Source: ENR-C20 sp942493145
GTDB taxonomy: Bacteria; Bacillota; Clostridia; Acetivibrionales; DTU013
DNA: 64,000 nucleotides
Direction of reading: 5' to 3'
Assembly (NCBI GenBank): GCA_942493145.1
Contig: OW818679.1
Coordinates: forward strand, 3,596,001-3,660,000
Under the pieces are notes generated by a model. The model searched no databases. It saw only the letters and a program-made list of their open reading frames with translations, and was not told where the DNA came from. Below are positions 16,588 to 25,516 of this stretch, piece by piece; within the stretch, counting starts at the first letter, position 1, and the number at the start of each line of letters is the position of its first letter. The position numbers and the translations under genes were made by a program.

Positions 16588-17724
16588 TCAGTGAATTCTT
16601 GGGAGAATAACCTTGAAGAGGTTCTGCGCGCCGATGTTAAGGAACTTCACTTCGCCCAGTCTGTCAAAATCCTTCTTGATTCCGGAAAAGCCTGTCCGGG
16701 TATTGAAAAATCGCCTTCCATCTGCAGCTGAAGCCGCAAGCCGCTGATAAAGCCAGGAATTCCTCCTGTCAGGGTTGTTTTCGTTCATGAATTTGTATAT
16801 GCTGTTATTGGCAATGAGTGCTCCTGGATTGCTCACTTCGATATTCTTTTCACTAATATTTACCACAATTCCCCTTGTCGTATCCATGTAATCCCTGTGC
16901 AGTATTGCGTTTGCCACCACCTCGTCAACTGCATCGAAGGGGTATCCTTCATCTTTTACATATTCTCTGATGAATGCGCAGGTCTTATCCATCATTTCGA
17001 ATACATTTCCGTATATATACCTGGATTCCGATCCACAGACCGCTTTTACATATATCTGGGGGAGAAACAACGCCGGATTCTTCCCAAAAAGCATCATGCC
17101 ACCTATTGTCGGGCACCATTCTTCGCTGTCGTTTTTTCTGGCTATGAACCCCATAGCCTGGAGGAGGATTTCATTCGGGCTGGTGCTGATTATATCAAGA
17201 CTTTTGAAATAGCTTACTATCCGGTCGGATTCCAGTTGGTCCATACCGGCGTTTTTCATGATTACAGTCTCATAGGTCATCAATCCGTATTCCTGGAAAA
17301 GGTTCGCTATCTCACTCCTTCGTCCGACATCGGTAGTTGAGCCCCTGCGGACATAAAAAGCCCCGTTCTGAAGCATCATGTGGGGCTTGTGGTTACTACG
17401 GAAAACCGTTATTACAGCAACGGTTTTTTCATCGATATTAATAAAATCAACTGATATTGTTACCGGAGGGTCGCATCTGTTATATATGATCTGCTGAATC
17501 TGTTCCTCATGGAAATCTCCCTGATCTATTCCCTTTATCACTTTGGTTTTGTCTTCTATTCCGAAAATGATATAACCCCTGCCACCCCTGGAATTGGCCA
17601 TGGCAATCACATCCTTGGTAAGCTCCTTTTTTTCGCTTTCTGTGACCAGGGTAAGGTTAAGCTTGTAATCGAGCTTCGGACCTTCATCAGATTTAAGAAG
17701 CTGCCGGAGTTTGTTCTTGTCCAA
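16588..17724 (-). CDS. AlbA_2-domain ATP-binding helix-turn-helix protein
   Basis: The N-terminal part (EGPKLDYKLNLTL, about 10-120, with RGGRGYIIFGIED) is the AlbA_2/Schlafen-like domain of putative transcriptional regulators. The C-terminal part (VDEVVANAILHRDY, GIVVNISEKNIEVSNPG) is the HATPase_c_4 ATP-binding region. The likely start is TTG at 17724 with AAGGAAG upstream; an ATG 11 codons earlier (17757) lacks a good site. It ends where its C-terminal winged-helix would normally be short. It lies 82 bases downstream of hisIE on the same strand and may be read from the histidine operon, but there is no functional reason to link them. Target unknown. Confidence 0.75.
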   Translation of the reverse strand: MDKNKLRQLLKSDEGPKLDYKLNLTLVTESEKKELTKDVIAMANSRGGRGYIIFGIEDKTKVIKGIDQGDFHEEQIQQIIYNRCDPPVTISVDFINIDEKTVAVITVFRSNHKPHMMLQNGAFYVRRGSTTDVGRRSEIANLFQEYGLMTYETVIMKNAGMDQLESDRIVSYFKSLDIISTSPNEILLQAMGFIARKNDSEEWCPTIGGMMLFGKNPALFLPQIYVKAVCGSESRYIYGNVFEMMDKTCAFIREYVKDEGYPFDAVDEVVANAILHRDYMDTTRGIVVNISEKNIEVSNPGALIANNSIYKFMNENNPDRRNSWLYQRLAASAADGRRFFNTRTGFSGIKKDFDRLGEVKFLNIGAQNLFKVILPRIH

Positions 17725-17806
17725 GATCCCGCTTCCTTTCTTCTGCCTGCTATACAACAGCTTTCCTGCCTGCTGTGCATAGTAGATCGGCTTTGCTGCC
17801 GGACGG

Positions 17807-18535
17807 CTATTTTCTGCCTTTCAGTTCCCCGTATACCTCTTCGAGGGTCATACCCCTTTCGGCAAGCAGCACCATTAAATGATATAAAAGGTCTGCGACT
17901 TCACCCTTTATCTCACCTTTTTCCTTGTTCTTGGCTGCGATTATAACCTCCGCAGTCTCTTCCCCGACCTTCTTCAATATTTTGTCCATTCCCTTTGAAA
18001 GAAGGTAATTGGTATATGACCCTTCCTTTGGGTTCGAAATCCTGTCCAGGATCACATCAAAGACCTCGCCCATTACTTCAGGGCCTGCAGGAACAGCCGA
18101 TTCATTGACAGGAGCAGCTGTTTCAGCGACAGTTGTGCCTGCTTCAGTCGAAACTGCAGATGCAATTCCACTTTCACTATCATAGCAGGATCCACCGACC
18201 TCCGCCTTTCTGAAGAAACATGAATGATGACCTGTATGACAGGCAGCGCCTGTCTGTTCCACTTTTAACAGCAGTGTATCGCCGTCGCAGTCGATGCTTA
18301 TTGACCTTACCTGCTGGAAATGTCCCGAGGTTTCGCCCTTCAGCCAGAGCTGCTGTCTGCTTCTGCTGAAGTAATGGGCTTTCCCTGTTTCGATGGTCAA
18401 CTCCAATGATTCCCTGTTCATATATGCCAGCATGAGGACCTCTTCAGTCCTGCAATCCTGGGTTATGGCAGGCACAAGGCCCTTTTCGTCAAATTTAACT
18501 TCATTCATAATGGTGTTATCCATAATATTCTCCAT
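17807..18535 (-). CDS. hisIE: Bifunctional phosphoribosyl-AMP cyclohydrolase / phosphoribosyl-ATP pyrophosphatase HisIE
   Basis: HisI occupies about residues 15-115, with DCDGD at 82-86 and the zinc cysteines C99 and C106 (ACHTGHHSCF). HisE, the MazG-like pyrophosphatase (EETAEVIIAAKN, EVADLLYHL), occupies about 157-240. These are steps two and three of histidine synthesis. The two domains are joined by an unusually long Ala/Val/Thr/Pro-rich linker at about 117-155. Its ATG directly follows the hisF stop codon. It is the last his gene of the operon. Confidence 0.95.
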   Translation of the reverse strand: MENIMDNTIMNEVKFDEKGLVPAITQDCRTEEVLMLAYMNRESLELTIETGKAHYFSRSRQQLWLKGETSGHFQQVRSISIDCDGDTLLLKVEQTGAACHTGHHSCFFRKAEVGGSCYDSESGIASAVSTEAGTTVAETAAPVNESAVPAGPEVMGEVFDVILDRISNPKEGSYTNYLLSKGMDKILKKVGEETAEVIIAAKNKEKGEIKGEVADLLYHLMVLLAERGMTLEEVYGELKGRK

Positions 18536-19297
18536 TCAAATCCTTACTTCGATGCCTTCACGTCTGAGATAATTCTTGAGATCCATTATCTCCATCTCTC
18601 TGAAGTGGAAAAGCGAAGCAGCCAGCACCGCATCTGCCTTGCCTTCGGTCAATGCATCCCTGAAATGTTCCATTGTCCCGGCACCGCCGGATGCTATGAC
18701 CGGTATGCCGACGCTTTCAGATACAGCCCTTGTAAGCTGTATGTCATAGCCTGCCTTTGTCCCGTCACAATCCATACTTGTCAGCAGTATCTCGCCTGCT
18801 CCCATCTTCTCAGCTTCCGCAGCCCATTCGACTGCATCTCTTCCTGTATTGACCCTGCCGCCATTGAGGTATACGTCCCAACCACTGCCGCCATTCCTTC
18901 TTTTGGCGTCAATTGCAACGACGACACACTGGCTTCCGAAGCGCCATGCTGCCTCTGATATCAGTTCAGGCCTGTTAAGTGCGGCAGAATTCACCGATAT
19001 CTTATCGGCGCCGGCCTTGAGTATCTCCCTGAAATCCTCGGCTGTCCTGATACCTCCGCCAACTGTGAACGGGATGAATACCTGTTCGGCAACCCTTCTT
19101 ACCACATCCAGCATTATACCCCGCGCATCACTGGAAGCCGTTATATCCAGAAATGTGAGTTCATCTGCGCCTGCCTTGTCATAAACCGCAGCTACCTCGA
19201 CAGGATCACCGGCATCGCGTATATTAATGAAATTAACTCCTTTTACCACCCTGCCTGCATGTACATCGAGACAGGGTATTATCCTTTTAGTCAGCAT
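18536..19297 (-). CDS. hisF: Imidazole glycerol phosphate synthase subunit HisF
   Basis: This 253-residue (beta/alpha)8 barrel is the cyclase half of imidazole glycerol phosphate synthase and releases AICAR. D11 (IPCLDVHAG) and the aspartate of VVAIDAKRR near 130 are the catalytic pair; HVG/GG phosphate-binding loops (TVGGGIRT, IASGGAG) are present. It forms a complex with HisH, encoded two genes upstream. Two bases separate it from hisA and it abuts hisIE. Confidence 0.97.
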   Translation of the reverse strand: MLTKRIIPCLDVHAGRVVKGVNFINIRDAGDPVEVAAVYDKAGADELTFLDITASSDARGIMLDVVRRVAEQVFIPFTVGGGIRTAEDFREILKAGADKISVNSAALNRPELISEAAWRFGSQCVVVAIDAKRRNGGSGWDVYLNGGRVNTGRDAVEWAAEAEKMGAGEILLTSMDCDGTKAGYDIQLTRAVSESVGIPVIASGGAGTMEHFRDALTEGKADAVLAASLFHFREMEIMDLKNYLRREGIEVRI

Positions 19298-19299
19298 CT

Positions 19300-20016
19300 T
19301 TACTCCTTGGCTATTCTGATTGCTTCCTCAAGATCCACATCACCCGTATACAGTGCCTTGCCGATTATTACACCTGCAGCACCTATATTCTTAAGGTTTT
19401 TCACATCTTCAATGCTTCTTACGCCTCCTGATGCGATAACACCGATATCGACTGCCTTTACCATATCCTCCATTGCCTTAAGATTGGGACCGGCCAGCAT
19501 TCCATCGCGGGAAATGTCGGTATATATTATTGTTTTGGCTCCAAGCTCCTGCATCTTTTTTGCGAAGGTGATTGCTGTGAATTCGCTGGTTTTCGCCCAG
19601 CCTTCTATTGCAACCAGCCCATTCTTTGCATCTATTGCTATTGCCAGGTTGTTTTCAAATGTTTGTATGGCCTTTTTCACAACCTCGGGTTTGTTTACTG
19701 CCGAAGTGCCCAGTATTACCCTTTCAATTCCCTTGCACAGTATTATCTCAATCATCTCAATGGATCTTATCCCGCCTCCAAGCTGAAGGGGTATCCCCAA
19801 TCTGACGGCCATTTCACTTATGACGGCAATGTTCTGCGGCTCGCCAAGCCTTGCCCCGTCAAGATCAACCACATGCAGGTACTCTGCACCCATTCTTTCG
19901 AACTTGAGCGCCATTTCAACCGGATTGTCCGAATATGTCGTTACTTTGTTGAATTCCCCCTGGACCAGCCTGACACATCTGCCTTCCTTGACATCAATAG
20001 CGGGATAAATGGTCAT
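19300..20016 (-). CDS. hisA: ProFAR isomerase HisA
   Basis: The protein is a 238-residue barrel from ATG 20016, which has AAGGAG eight bases upstream; an in-frame GTG three codons earlier overlaps that site. MTIYPAIDVKEGRCVRL carries the catalytic D8; D of YTDISRDGM near 168 is the second acid. It isomerises ProFAR to PRFAR. It lies between hisH and hisF. Confidence 0.97.
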   Translation of the reverse strand: MTIYPAIDVKEGRCVRLVQGEFNKVTTYSDNPVEMALKFERMGAEYLHVVDLDGARLGEPQNIAVISEMAVRLGIPLQLGGGIRSIEMIEIILCKGIERVILGTSAVNKPEVVKKAIQTFENNLAIAIDAKNGLVAIEGWAKTSEFTAITFAKKMQELGAKTIIYTDISRDGMLAGPNLKAMEDMVKAVDIGVIASGGVRSIEDVKNLKNIGAAGVIIGKALYTGDVDLEEAIRIAKE

Positions 20017-20038
20017 GTTTTTCACTCCTTGAATGTTA

Positions 20039-20659
20039 TTATTGGCTTTTTATAAGTCCAACCCAGTTTTTAAGGATATCCAGGCCTATATGTCCGCTTT
20101 TTTCTGGATGGAACTGGGTCGCATGAACTTTTCCCCGTCCGATGGCCACATCCATTTTCACACCATAATCAGCGGTTGCAGTGACAAGCTTCCTGTCTCC
20201 TGCAGTCAGATAAAAGGAATGGACGAAATATACGTAAGGATTTTGGGGCAGCCCGGTAAAAAGGCCGCAATCCTGACCCATCCCAAGCGAATTCCAGCCC
20301 ATATGCGGCACCTTGAGCCCCTGCCCTGCTGGTATCTGCCTGATGGATCCCTTGAAAATACCAAGGCCTTCCACCTTGTTCCCACCTTCCTCACTGTAGT
20401 CGAAAAGCAGCTGCATTCCAAGGCATATGCCCAGAAACGGCCTGTCGGCGGCTATTGTCCGTTTGACCGCATCTACCATACCAGCCTTTTTAAGATTGTC
20501 CATTGCATCGGAATAAGCTCCCACGCCTGGCAGGACGACTGCATCCGAAGTCTGTACGATATCAGGGTCCGAAGTGACGCAGGCATCCGCGCCAATGAAC
20601 TGAAAGGCTTTTTCCACACTTCTTAAATTGCCTACTCCGTAGTCTATTATCGCAATCAA
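20039..20659 (-). CDS. hisH: Imidazole glycerol phosphate synthase glutaminase subunit HisH
   Basis: This 206-residue class I glutamine amidotransferase has the nucleophile C79 (FLGICLGMQLLF) and the His/Glu pair H184 and E186 (ATQFHPEKSG). It supplies ammonia to HisF. Translation starts at a TTG at 20659 preceded by AAGGAAGG. It follows purC after 62 bases and precedes hisA. Confidence 0.97.
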   Translation of the reverse strand: MIAIIDYGVGNLRSVEKAFQFIGADACVTSDPDIVQTSDAVVLPGVGAYSDAMDNLKKAGMVDAVKRTIAADRPFLGICLGMQLLFDYSEEGGNKVEGLGIFKGSIRQIPAGQGLKVPHMGWNSLGMGQDCGLFTGLPQNPYVYFVHSFYLTAGDRKLVTATADYGVKMDVAIGRGKVHATQFHPEKSGHIGLDILKNWVGLIKSQ

Positions 20660-20721
20660 TTAGGTTTGATCCTTCCTTTTGTTATCCTTGCTTTTGTAAA
20701 TGTAATTTCCCATCCGTACAA

Positions 20722-21615
20722 TCATGCAAGCTTTTTGCCTGTAATCCGCTCGTAAGCCTCAACATATTTGGCTTCAGTCTTCTTTATGACATCTTCGGGC
20801 AGCTCGGGCGCAGGCGGAGTCTTGTCCCAATCGAGTGTCTCCAGGTATTCCCTTACGAACTGCTTGTCGAAGCTCTTCTGAGGCTTTCCTGGCTCATAGT
20901 CCTTCATTTCCCAGAACCTTGAGGAATCGGGCGTAAATGCTTCATCCGCAAGGATCAGCTGTCCATTGTATATTCCAAATTCAAATTTTGTATCAGCAAG
21001 GATTATCCCTTTGCTCTCTGCATACAGGCTGGCTTTTTTAAAGAGTGATATACTCACATCCCTGAGCTTCGTTGCCAGTTCGGCTCCGATTCTCTCCGCC
21101 AGTACCTCAAAGGATACATTCTCATCATGGGCGCCAATCTGTGCCTTGGTCGAAGGTGTGAAAAGCGGCTCCGGCAGCTTCTGACACTGCTTGAGTCCTG
21201 CCGGCAGCTTAATCCCGCTGACACATCCTGTATTGTTATATTCCTTCAGGCCTGAGCCTTCCAGATATCCTCTGACAATGCACTCAGCCTCGACCATTTC
21301 TATCTTCCTGACCAGCATCGACCTGCCCTGCAGTTCTTCCTTAAACTCGGACAGACCTGCCGGATACTTGCTGACATCGGTGGTGATCATATGATTACCT
21401 ATGATATCATTGGTGTAGTTGAACCAGAATTCTGAAATGCTGTTCAACACATTTCCCTTGTTCGGTATCAGGTTCGGGAAGACCACATCAAAGGCAGATA
21501 TTCTGTCAGTTACAACTATCAGAAGCTGGTCTCCGAGATCATATACATTGCGTACCTTTCCCTTTACGAATAAAGGCAGTTTAATAAAATCAGTATCATT
21601 TATCAGTTTCGACAT
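20722..21615 (-). CDS. purC: SAICAR synthase PurC embedded in the his operon
   Basis: This 297-residue enzyme joins CAIR and aspartate to give SAICAR in purine synthesis. KGKVRNVYDLGDQLLIVVTD, FDVVFPNLIPNKG, VEAECIVRGYLEGSG and ILADTKFEFG are PurC motifs. Its length is that of the long, yeast-ADE1-like class rather than the roughly 235-residue form common in Firmicutes. It sits between hisB and hisH with 62-base gaps on both sides, away from other purine genes. HisF releases AICAR, the purine intermediate just after SAICAR, so the placement makes metabolic sense. Confidence 0.95.
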   Translation of the reverse strand: MSKLINDTDFIKLPLFVKGKVRNVYDLGDQLLIVVTDRISAFDVVFPNLIPNKGNVLNSISEFWFNYTNDIIGNHMITTDVSKYPAGLSEFKEELQGRSMLVRKIEMVEAECIVRGYLEGSGLKEYNNTGCVSGIKLPAGLKQCQKLPEPLFTPSTKAQIGAHDENVSFEVLAERIGAELATKLRDVSISLFKKASLYAESKGIILADTKFEFGIYNGQLILADEAFTPDSSRFWEMKDYEPGKPQKSFDKQFVREYLETLDWDKTPPAPELPEDVIKKTEAKYVEAYERITGKKLA

Positions 21616-21677
21616 AAATTCCTATCCCTTTCTTTGTATAAAACCCTGGCTACTTCAATATTATCCCGGGACAAATC

Positions 21678-22265
21678 CTATATGACTCCTTTGGTGGACA
21701 TCACGCCCTCGATTCTTCCATCCAGCCTTGTAGCCTCGTCCAGCGCCCTTCCAAATGCTTTGAAGACCGCTTCTACGATATGGTGATTGTTGCTTCCGTA
21801 AAAAACCTTGATGTGGAGATTCATTCCTGCGTTAAAGGCAACCGCCCTGAAAAACTCCTCTACAAGTTCCGTTTCCATGTCTCCTACCTTGTCGTTGGCA
21901 AAGCTGGCATCAAAAACAAGAAAAGGCCTGCCGCCAAGGTCAATGGCAACCATCGCAAGGGCTTCATCCATAGGAAGGATGCTGGACCCGTATCTCCTGA
22001 TTGATTTTTTATCTCCAAGGGCTTCTTTGATGGCCTGTCCGAGCACAATGCCGATATCCTCGACAGTGTGATGTGCATCAACCTCAAGATCACCTTTCGC
22101 ACTTATCTCAAGATCAAAAAGACCGTGTTTTGAAAATAGCGTCAGCATATGATCCAGGAAACCGATGCCAGTTACAATCCCGGCCGGTCCTTTTCCATCG
22201 ACCTCAAGTTTCAGTTGTATGTCTGTTTCATTGGTAGTCCTCTTGATTTCTGCTTTCCTTCCCAA
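21678..22265 (-). CDS. hisB: Imidazoleglycerol-phosphate dehydratase HisB
   Basis: The 195-residue monofunctional dehydratase has the paired manganese motifs DAHHTVEDIG near residue 65 and GSNNHHIVEAVFKAFGRALDEA near 165. It converts imidazole glycerol phosphate to imidazole acetol phosphate. No histidinol-phosphatase domain is fused. Translation starts at TTG 22265 after GAGGGGG. It follows hisC. Confidence 0.97.
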   Translation of the reverse strand: MGRKAEIKRTTNETDIQLKLEVDGKGPAGIVTGIGFLDHMLTLFSKHGLFDLEISAKGDLEVDAHHTVEDIGIVLGQAIKEALGDKKSIRRYGSSILPMDEALAMVAIDLGGRPFLVFDASFANDKVGDMETELVEEFFRAVAFNAGMNLHIKVFYGSNNHHIVEAVFKAFGRALDEATRLDGRIEGVMSTKGVI

Positions 22266-22294
22266 AACGATACCCCCTCTACTATTTCAAAATT

Positions 22295-22303
22295 ATTATA
22301 TCA
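22295..22303 (-). promoter_or_regulatory. Possible internal extended -10 promoter before hisB-purC
   Basis: The minus strand reads TGATATAAT, an exact extended -10, in the 70-base gap between hisC and hisB. No matching -35 at 17 bases was found. It could give purC some histidine-independent transcription. Confidence 0.3.
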
Positions 22304-22335
22304 GAAGTATTTGGTGCAATACCACATGATTTATA

Positions 22336-23400
22336 CTATTTAATCCGGACGATTTCAGCTAATGCATCAAGTAGTGAGTCCATCTCGGAATCTGATCCGA
22401 TACTTATCCTCAGATGATTATCTATTCTGGGTTTCTTGAAATACCGTACCAGTATGCCTCTTTGCCTCAATTCAGTGAAGATAAGATCCGCCTTCTTCTC
22501 CTGGTGTGCTGCAAATATGAAATTGGCCGTTGATTCGGGTATTTTAAAACCCATTTTCCTCATATAGTAAACTGTTCTTTCTCTTGTTGCCATGATCTTT
22601 CCGCGGGTCTCCTCAAAATAGGCCCGGTCCATGAATGCCTCCACGCCGGCCTTGATTGCCAGGCGGTCCAGGGTATATGAGTTGAAGGAATTCTTGACCC
22701 TGTTCAGGGCTTCAATCAAAGAGCTGTCACCGATTGCAAAACCGAGACGCATACCTGCAAGGGATCGGGATTTTGAAAAGGTATGTACCACCAGAAGGTT
22801 TGGAAACTCATTTATAAGGGGCAGTGCCGTTTCTCCTCCGAAGTCTATATACGCTTCGTCGAGTATTACCACATTGTCCGGGTTTTTCTCAAGTATCCTC
22901 CTGACGGTTTCCAGCGTAACCCCCCTGCCCGTAGGAGCGTTAGGATTCGCGATCACAACCCCGCCCTCGCTGTTGTAATAGCTTTCTTCAGTTATGTCGA
23001 ATCCATCATCCAGCGGCACCAGCCTGTATTTCAGATTGAAAAGGGCAGCATAAACCGGATAGAAGGAGTAGGTGATATCTGCAAAAAGTATCTCCCTGTC
23101 TGGATTGAAAAAAGACATAAAGGCAAACGCCAGCACTTCATCTGATCCATTTCCTGTGAATATCTGGTCCTTTTTTACTCCATAATACCCGGCAGCTGCG
23201 CCAACCAGTTCGTCGCATGTGGGGTCGGGATAGAGCTTCAGTCCATCGTCCGCCGCCGACTTTATGGCCTCAATGACCCTCGGTGATGGTCCATACGGGT
23301 TTTCATTGGTATTAAGCTTTATATATTTCCTGTCCCTTGGCTGTTCTCCAGGCACATATGGTTCCAGCCCGCCGACCAGCCTGCTCCAGTATTTGTTCAT
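22336..23400 (-). CDS. hisC: Histidinol-phosphate aminotransferase HisC
   Basis: This 354-residue fold-type I PLP enzyme has the lysine K210 in HTFSKSRSLAGMRLG, NTNENPYGPSP near 31-40 and DEAYIDFGG near 181. It transaminates imidazole acetol phosphate with glutamate. It lies between hisD and hisB, as in many Clostridia. A GAGGTG site precedes the ATG. Confidence 0.95.
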   Translation of the reverse strand: MNKYWSRLVGGLEPYVPGEQPRDRKYIKLNTNENPYGPSPRVIEAIKSAADDGLKLYPDPTCDELVGAAAGYYGVKKDQIFTGNGSDEVLAFAFMSFFNPDREILFADITYSFYPVYAALFNLKYRLVPLDDGFDITEESYYNSEGGVVIANPNAPTGRGVTLETVRRILEKNPDNVVILDEAYIDFGGETALPLINEFPNLLVVHTFSKSRSLAGMRLGFAIGDSSLIEALNRVKNSFNSYTLDRLAIKAGVEAFMDRAYFEETRGKIMATRERTVYYMRKMGFKIPESTANFIFAAHQEKKADLIFTELRQRGILVRYFKKPRIDNHLRISIGSDSEMDSLLDALAEIVRIK

Positions 23401-23486
23401 GCTCGATCACCTCAATTTATCTTTATAACCAGGCACTTTAAATACACTTAGCCTGTTTTAACCAAGCTTTAATCTTTGAAAATGCG

Positions 23487-24776
23487 TCAGAAGCGAACCC
23501 TTATTGCATTGGCATGCCCCTCCAGACCCTCCGACTGAGCAAAGAGCACCACATCATCCTTAACCTTTTCAAGCGCTTTTTTTGTATATGATATTACACT
23601 TGATTTTTTCATGTAATCCGCCAGATTCAACGGCGAAAAGAATCGGGACGTACCACCGGTAGGTAATACATGGTTCGGCCCTGCAAAATAATCACCAAGG
23701 GGTTCGGAGGAATATGAACCAAGGAAGACCGCACCTGCATTCCTGACCATACCCAGTTTGCTGAAAGGTTCTTCAACGCATAGCTCAAGATGCTCGGGCG
23801 CTATCATATTGACTACCTCAATTGCTTCTTCGATATTATTGACTATGACAGCAGCGCCATAATCTGAAAGCGACCTTTTTAATATGTCCTTCCGCGGAAG
23901 CTTCTCAGCCTGCATTTCAAGTTCCTTGATCGTCTCCTCGGCAATTTGTACCGAATCGGTGACCAAAATGGCCGCCGAAAGCACGTCATGTTCCGCCTGC
24001 GAAAGCATATCGGCCGCAATGAACCTCGGATTGGCAGATGCATCGGCAACAACGGCAATCTCGCTGGGGCCTGCAAACATATCGATGTCGCAGAAGCCAT
24101 ACACCATCCTTTTTGCCGTTGCTACATAAATATTACCCGGTCCGAATATCTTATCCACCCTGGGTACTGTTCCGGTTCCGAAAGCCATAGCTGCAACAGC
24201 CTGGGCACCCCCCATTTTGTATATCTCATCCACACCTGCCTCCTGTGCGGCTGCAAGGACAGACGGGTCAATGCTCCCATCCCTGCGTGGGGGTGTAGCC
24301 ATAATGATCTTTTTTACTCCGGCGACTTTTGCCGGAAGTGCGTTCATGAGCACTGAAGATGTAAGAACGGCAGTACCTCCGGGTACGTAAATCCCAACAA
24401 CTTCAAGTGGCCTTACCAGCTGACCGAGGATGATGCCATCCTCTCCGTCCGTAAACCAAGAATTTTCCTTCTGCTTTTCATGGAATTCCACTATGTTCTT
24501 CTTCGCTTTCCTTATAACCTCCATAAGCTTGGGATCGACCCTCTTACCGGCATTCTCGATTTCTTCGGCTGATACCCTCAGGTCTTCCCTTTTAATCAAA
24601 ACCTTGTCGAATTTTTCAGTGTAGCCTATGATTGCCTCATCACCATTTTGCCTGACATTTGCAATGATATCACCAACTGTCTCCATCACATCTGCCTGAT
24701 CAAGCTGGCTTCTGTTCTTCAACCTGTCAAATAAAGCGTTGTCTTTATTGGTTCTTATATCTATTATCTCAACCAT
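23487..24776 (-). CDS. hisD: Histidinol dehydrogenase HisD
   Basis: The 429-residue zinc enzyme carries out the final two oxidations to histidine. Zinc and catalytic motifs are present: SQAEHD, the Glu-His pair in MIAPEHLEL, and GPNHVLPTGGTSRF. AGPSEIAVVAD and FGPGNIYV are NAD-site motifs. It follows hisG after 62 bases. Confidence 0.97.
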   Translation of the reverse strand: MVEIIDIRTNKDNALFDRLKNRSQLDQADVMETVGDIIANVRQNGDEAIIGYTEKFDKVLIKREDLRVSAEEIENAGKRVDPKLMEVIRKAKKNIVEFHEKQKENSWFTDGEDGIILGQLVRPLEVVGIYVPGGTAVLTSSVLMNALPAKVAGVKKIIMATPPRRDGSIDPSVLAAAQEAGVDEIYKMGGAQAVAAMAFGTGTVPRVDKIFGPGNIYVATAKRMVYGFCDIDMFAGPSEIAVVADASANPRFIAADMLSQAEHDVLSAAILVTDSVQIAEETIKELEMQAEKLPRKDILKRSLSDYGAAVIVNNIEEAIEVVNMIAPEHLELCVEEPFSKLGMVRNAGAVFLGSYSSEPLGDYFAGPNHVLPTGGTSRFFSPLNLADYMKKSSVISYTKKALEKVKDDVVLFAQSEGLEGHANAIRVRF

Positions 24777-24838
24777 ATTCCCTCATCCTCCGTTCCCACA
24801 CCGCCTGCCAAATGACGTTACTGCCGGCGGCACTGCGA

Positions 24839-25480
24839 TCATCTTCCTGCCAGCTGTTCCCTCAGCCCTGCAATGATGGCATTTATGCGTTCACTTTCCA
24901 TTTTCATACTCACCCTGTTGACTACCATACGTGCGCTTATTTCTGCAATCGTGTCCAGCACCACGAGCCCGTTTTCCTTAAGAGTCCTGCCGCTTTCCAC
25001 GAGGTCAACAATGACCTCGGACAGCCCAACCAGTGGGGCCAGCTCTACAGAGCCGTTCAGCTTTATGACCTCTATGGATTCCCTTCTCCTGTTTTCGAAA
25101 TAATCACGTGCAATGCCAGGATATTTGGTCGCAACCCGCTTGTTTTTAAGGGTATCCAGTCGTCCCTGCAATTCTTGAGGACCCGCCAGCACCATCCTGC
25201 ATGCTGCGAAGCCAAGATCCAGAACCTCGTAAAGGTGCCTTCCCTCTTCAAGGAGCGTATCCTTCCCTGCAATACCTATGTCTGCTGCGCCATATTCCAC
25301 GTATGTAGGCACATCCGCAGGCTTGACGAGAAAGAACCTTATCTTGCTCTTCTCATCGGTGAAGATGAGCTTGCGGGATGCATTCCTGTATTCACTGCAA
25401 TCTATGCCTGTCTTTTCGAGCATCTCCAGCGAAAGGTCGGCAAGCCTCCCCTTCGAAAGTGCTATTGAAAGATATCTCAA
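24839..25480 (-). CDS. hisG: ATP phosphoribosyltransferase catalytic subunit HisG, short form
   Basis: The protein is about 213 residues and has only the two catalytic lobes (RYLSIALSKGRL, ADIGIAGKDTLLE, VDLVESGRTLKENGL). The C-terminal histidine-binding domain of long HisG is absent, so it needs HisZ for activity and feedback. TTG at 25480 is the likely start because GGAGAGG is eight bases upstream; a GTG three codons earlier overlaps that site. It lies 36 bases after hisZ. Confidence 0.95.
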   Translation of the reverse strand: MRYLSIALSKGRLADLSLEMLEKTGIDCSEYRNASRKLIFTDEKSKIRFFLVKPADVPTYVEYGAADIGIAGKDTLLEEGRHLYEVLDLGFAACRMVLAGPQELQGRLDTLKNKRVATKYPGIARDYFENRRRESIEVIKLNGSVELAPLVGLSEVIVDLVESGRTLKENGLVVLDTIAEISARMVVNRVSMKMESERINAIIAGLREQLAGR

Positions 25481-25516
25481 ACAAATCACCTCTCCATTGA
25501 TTCGCCGCGATGCGGC

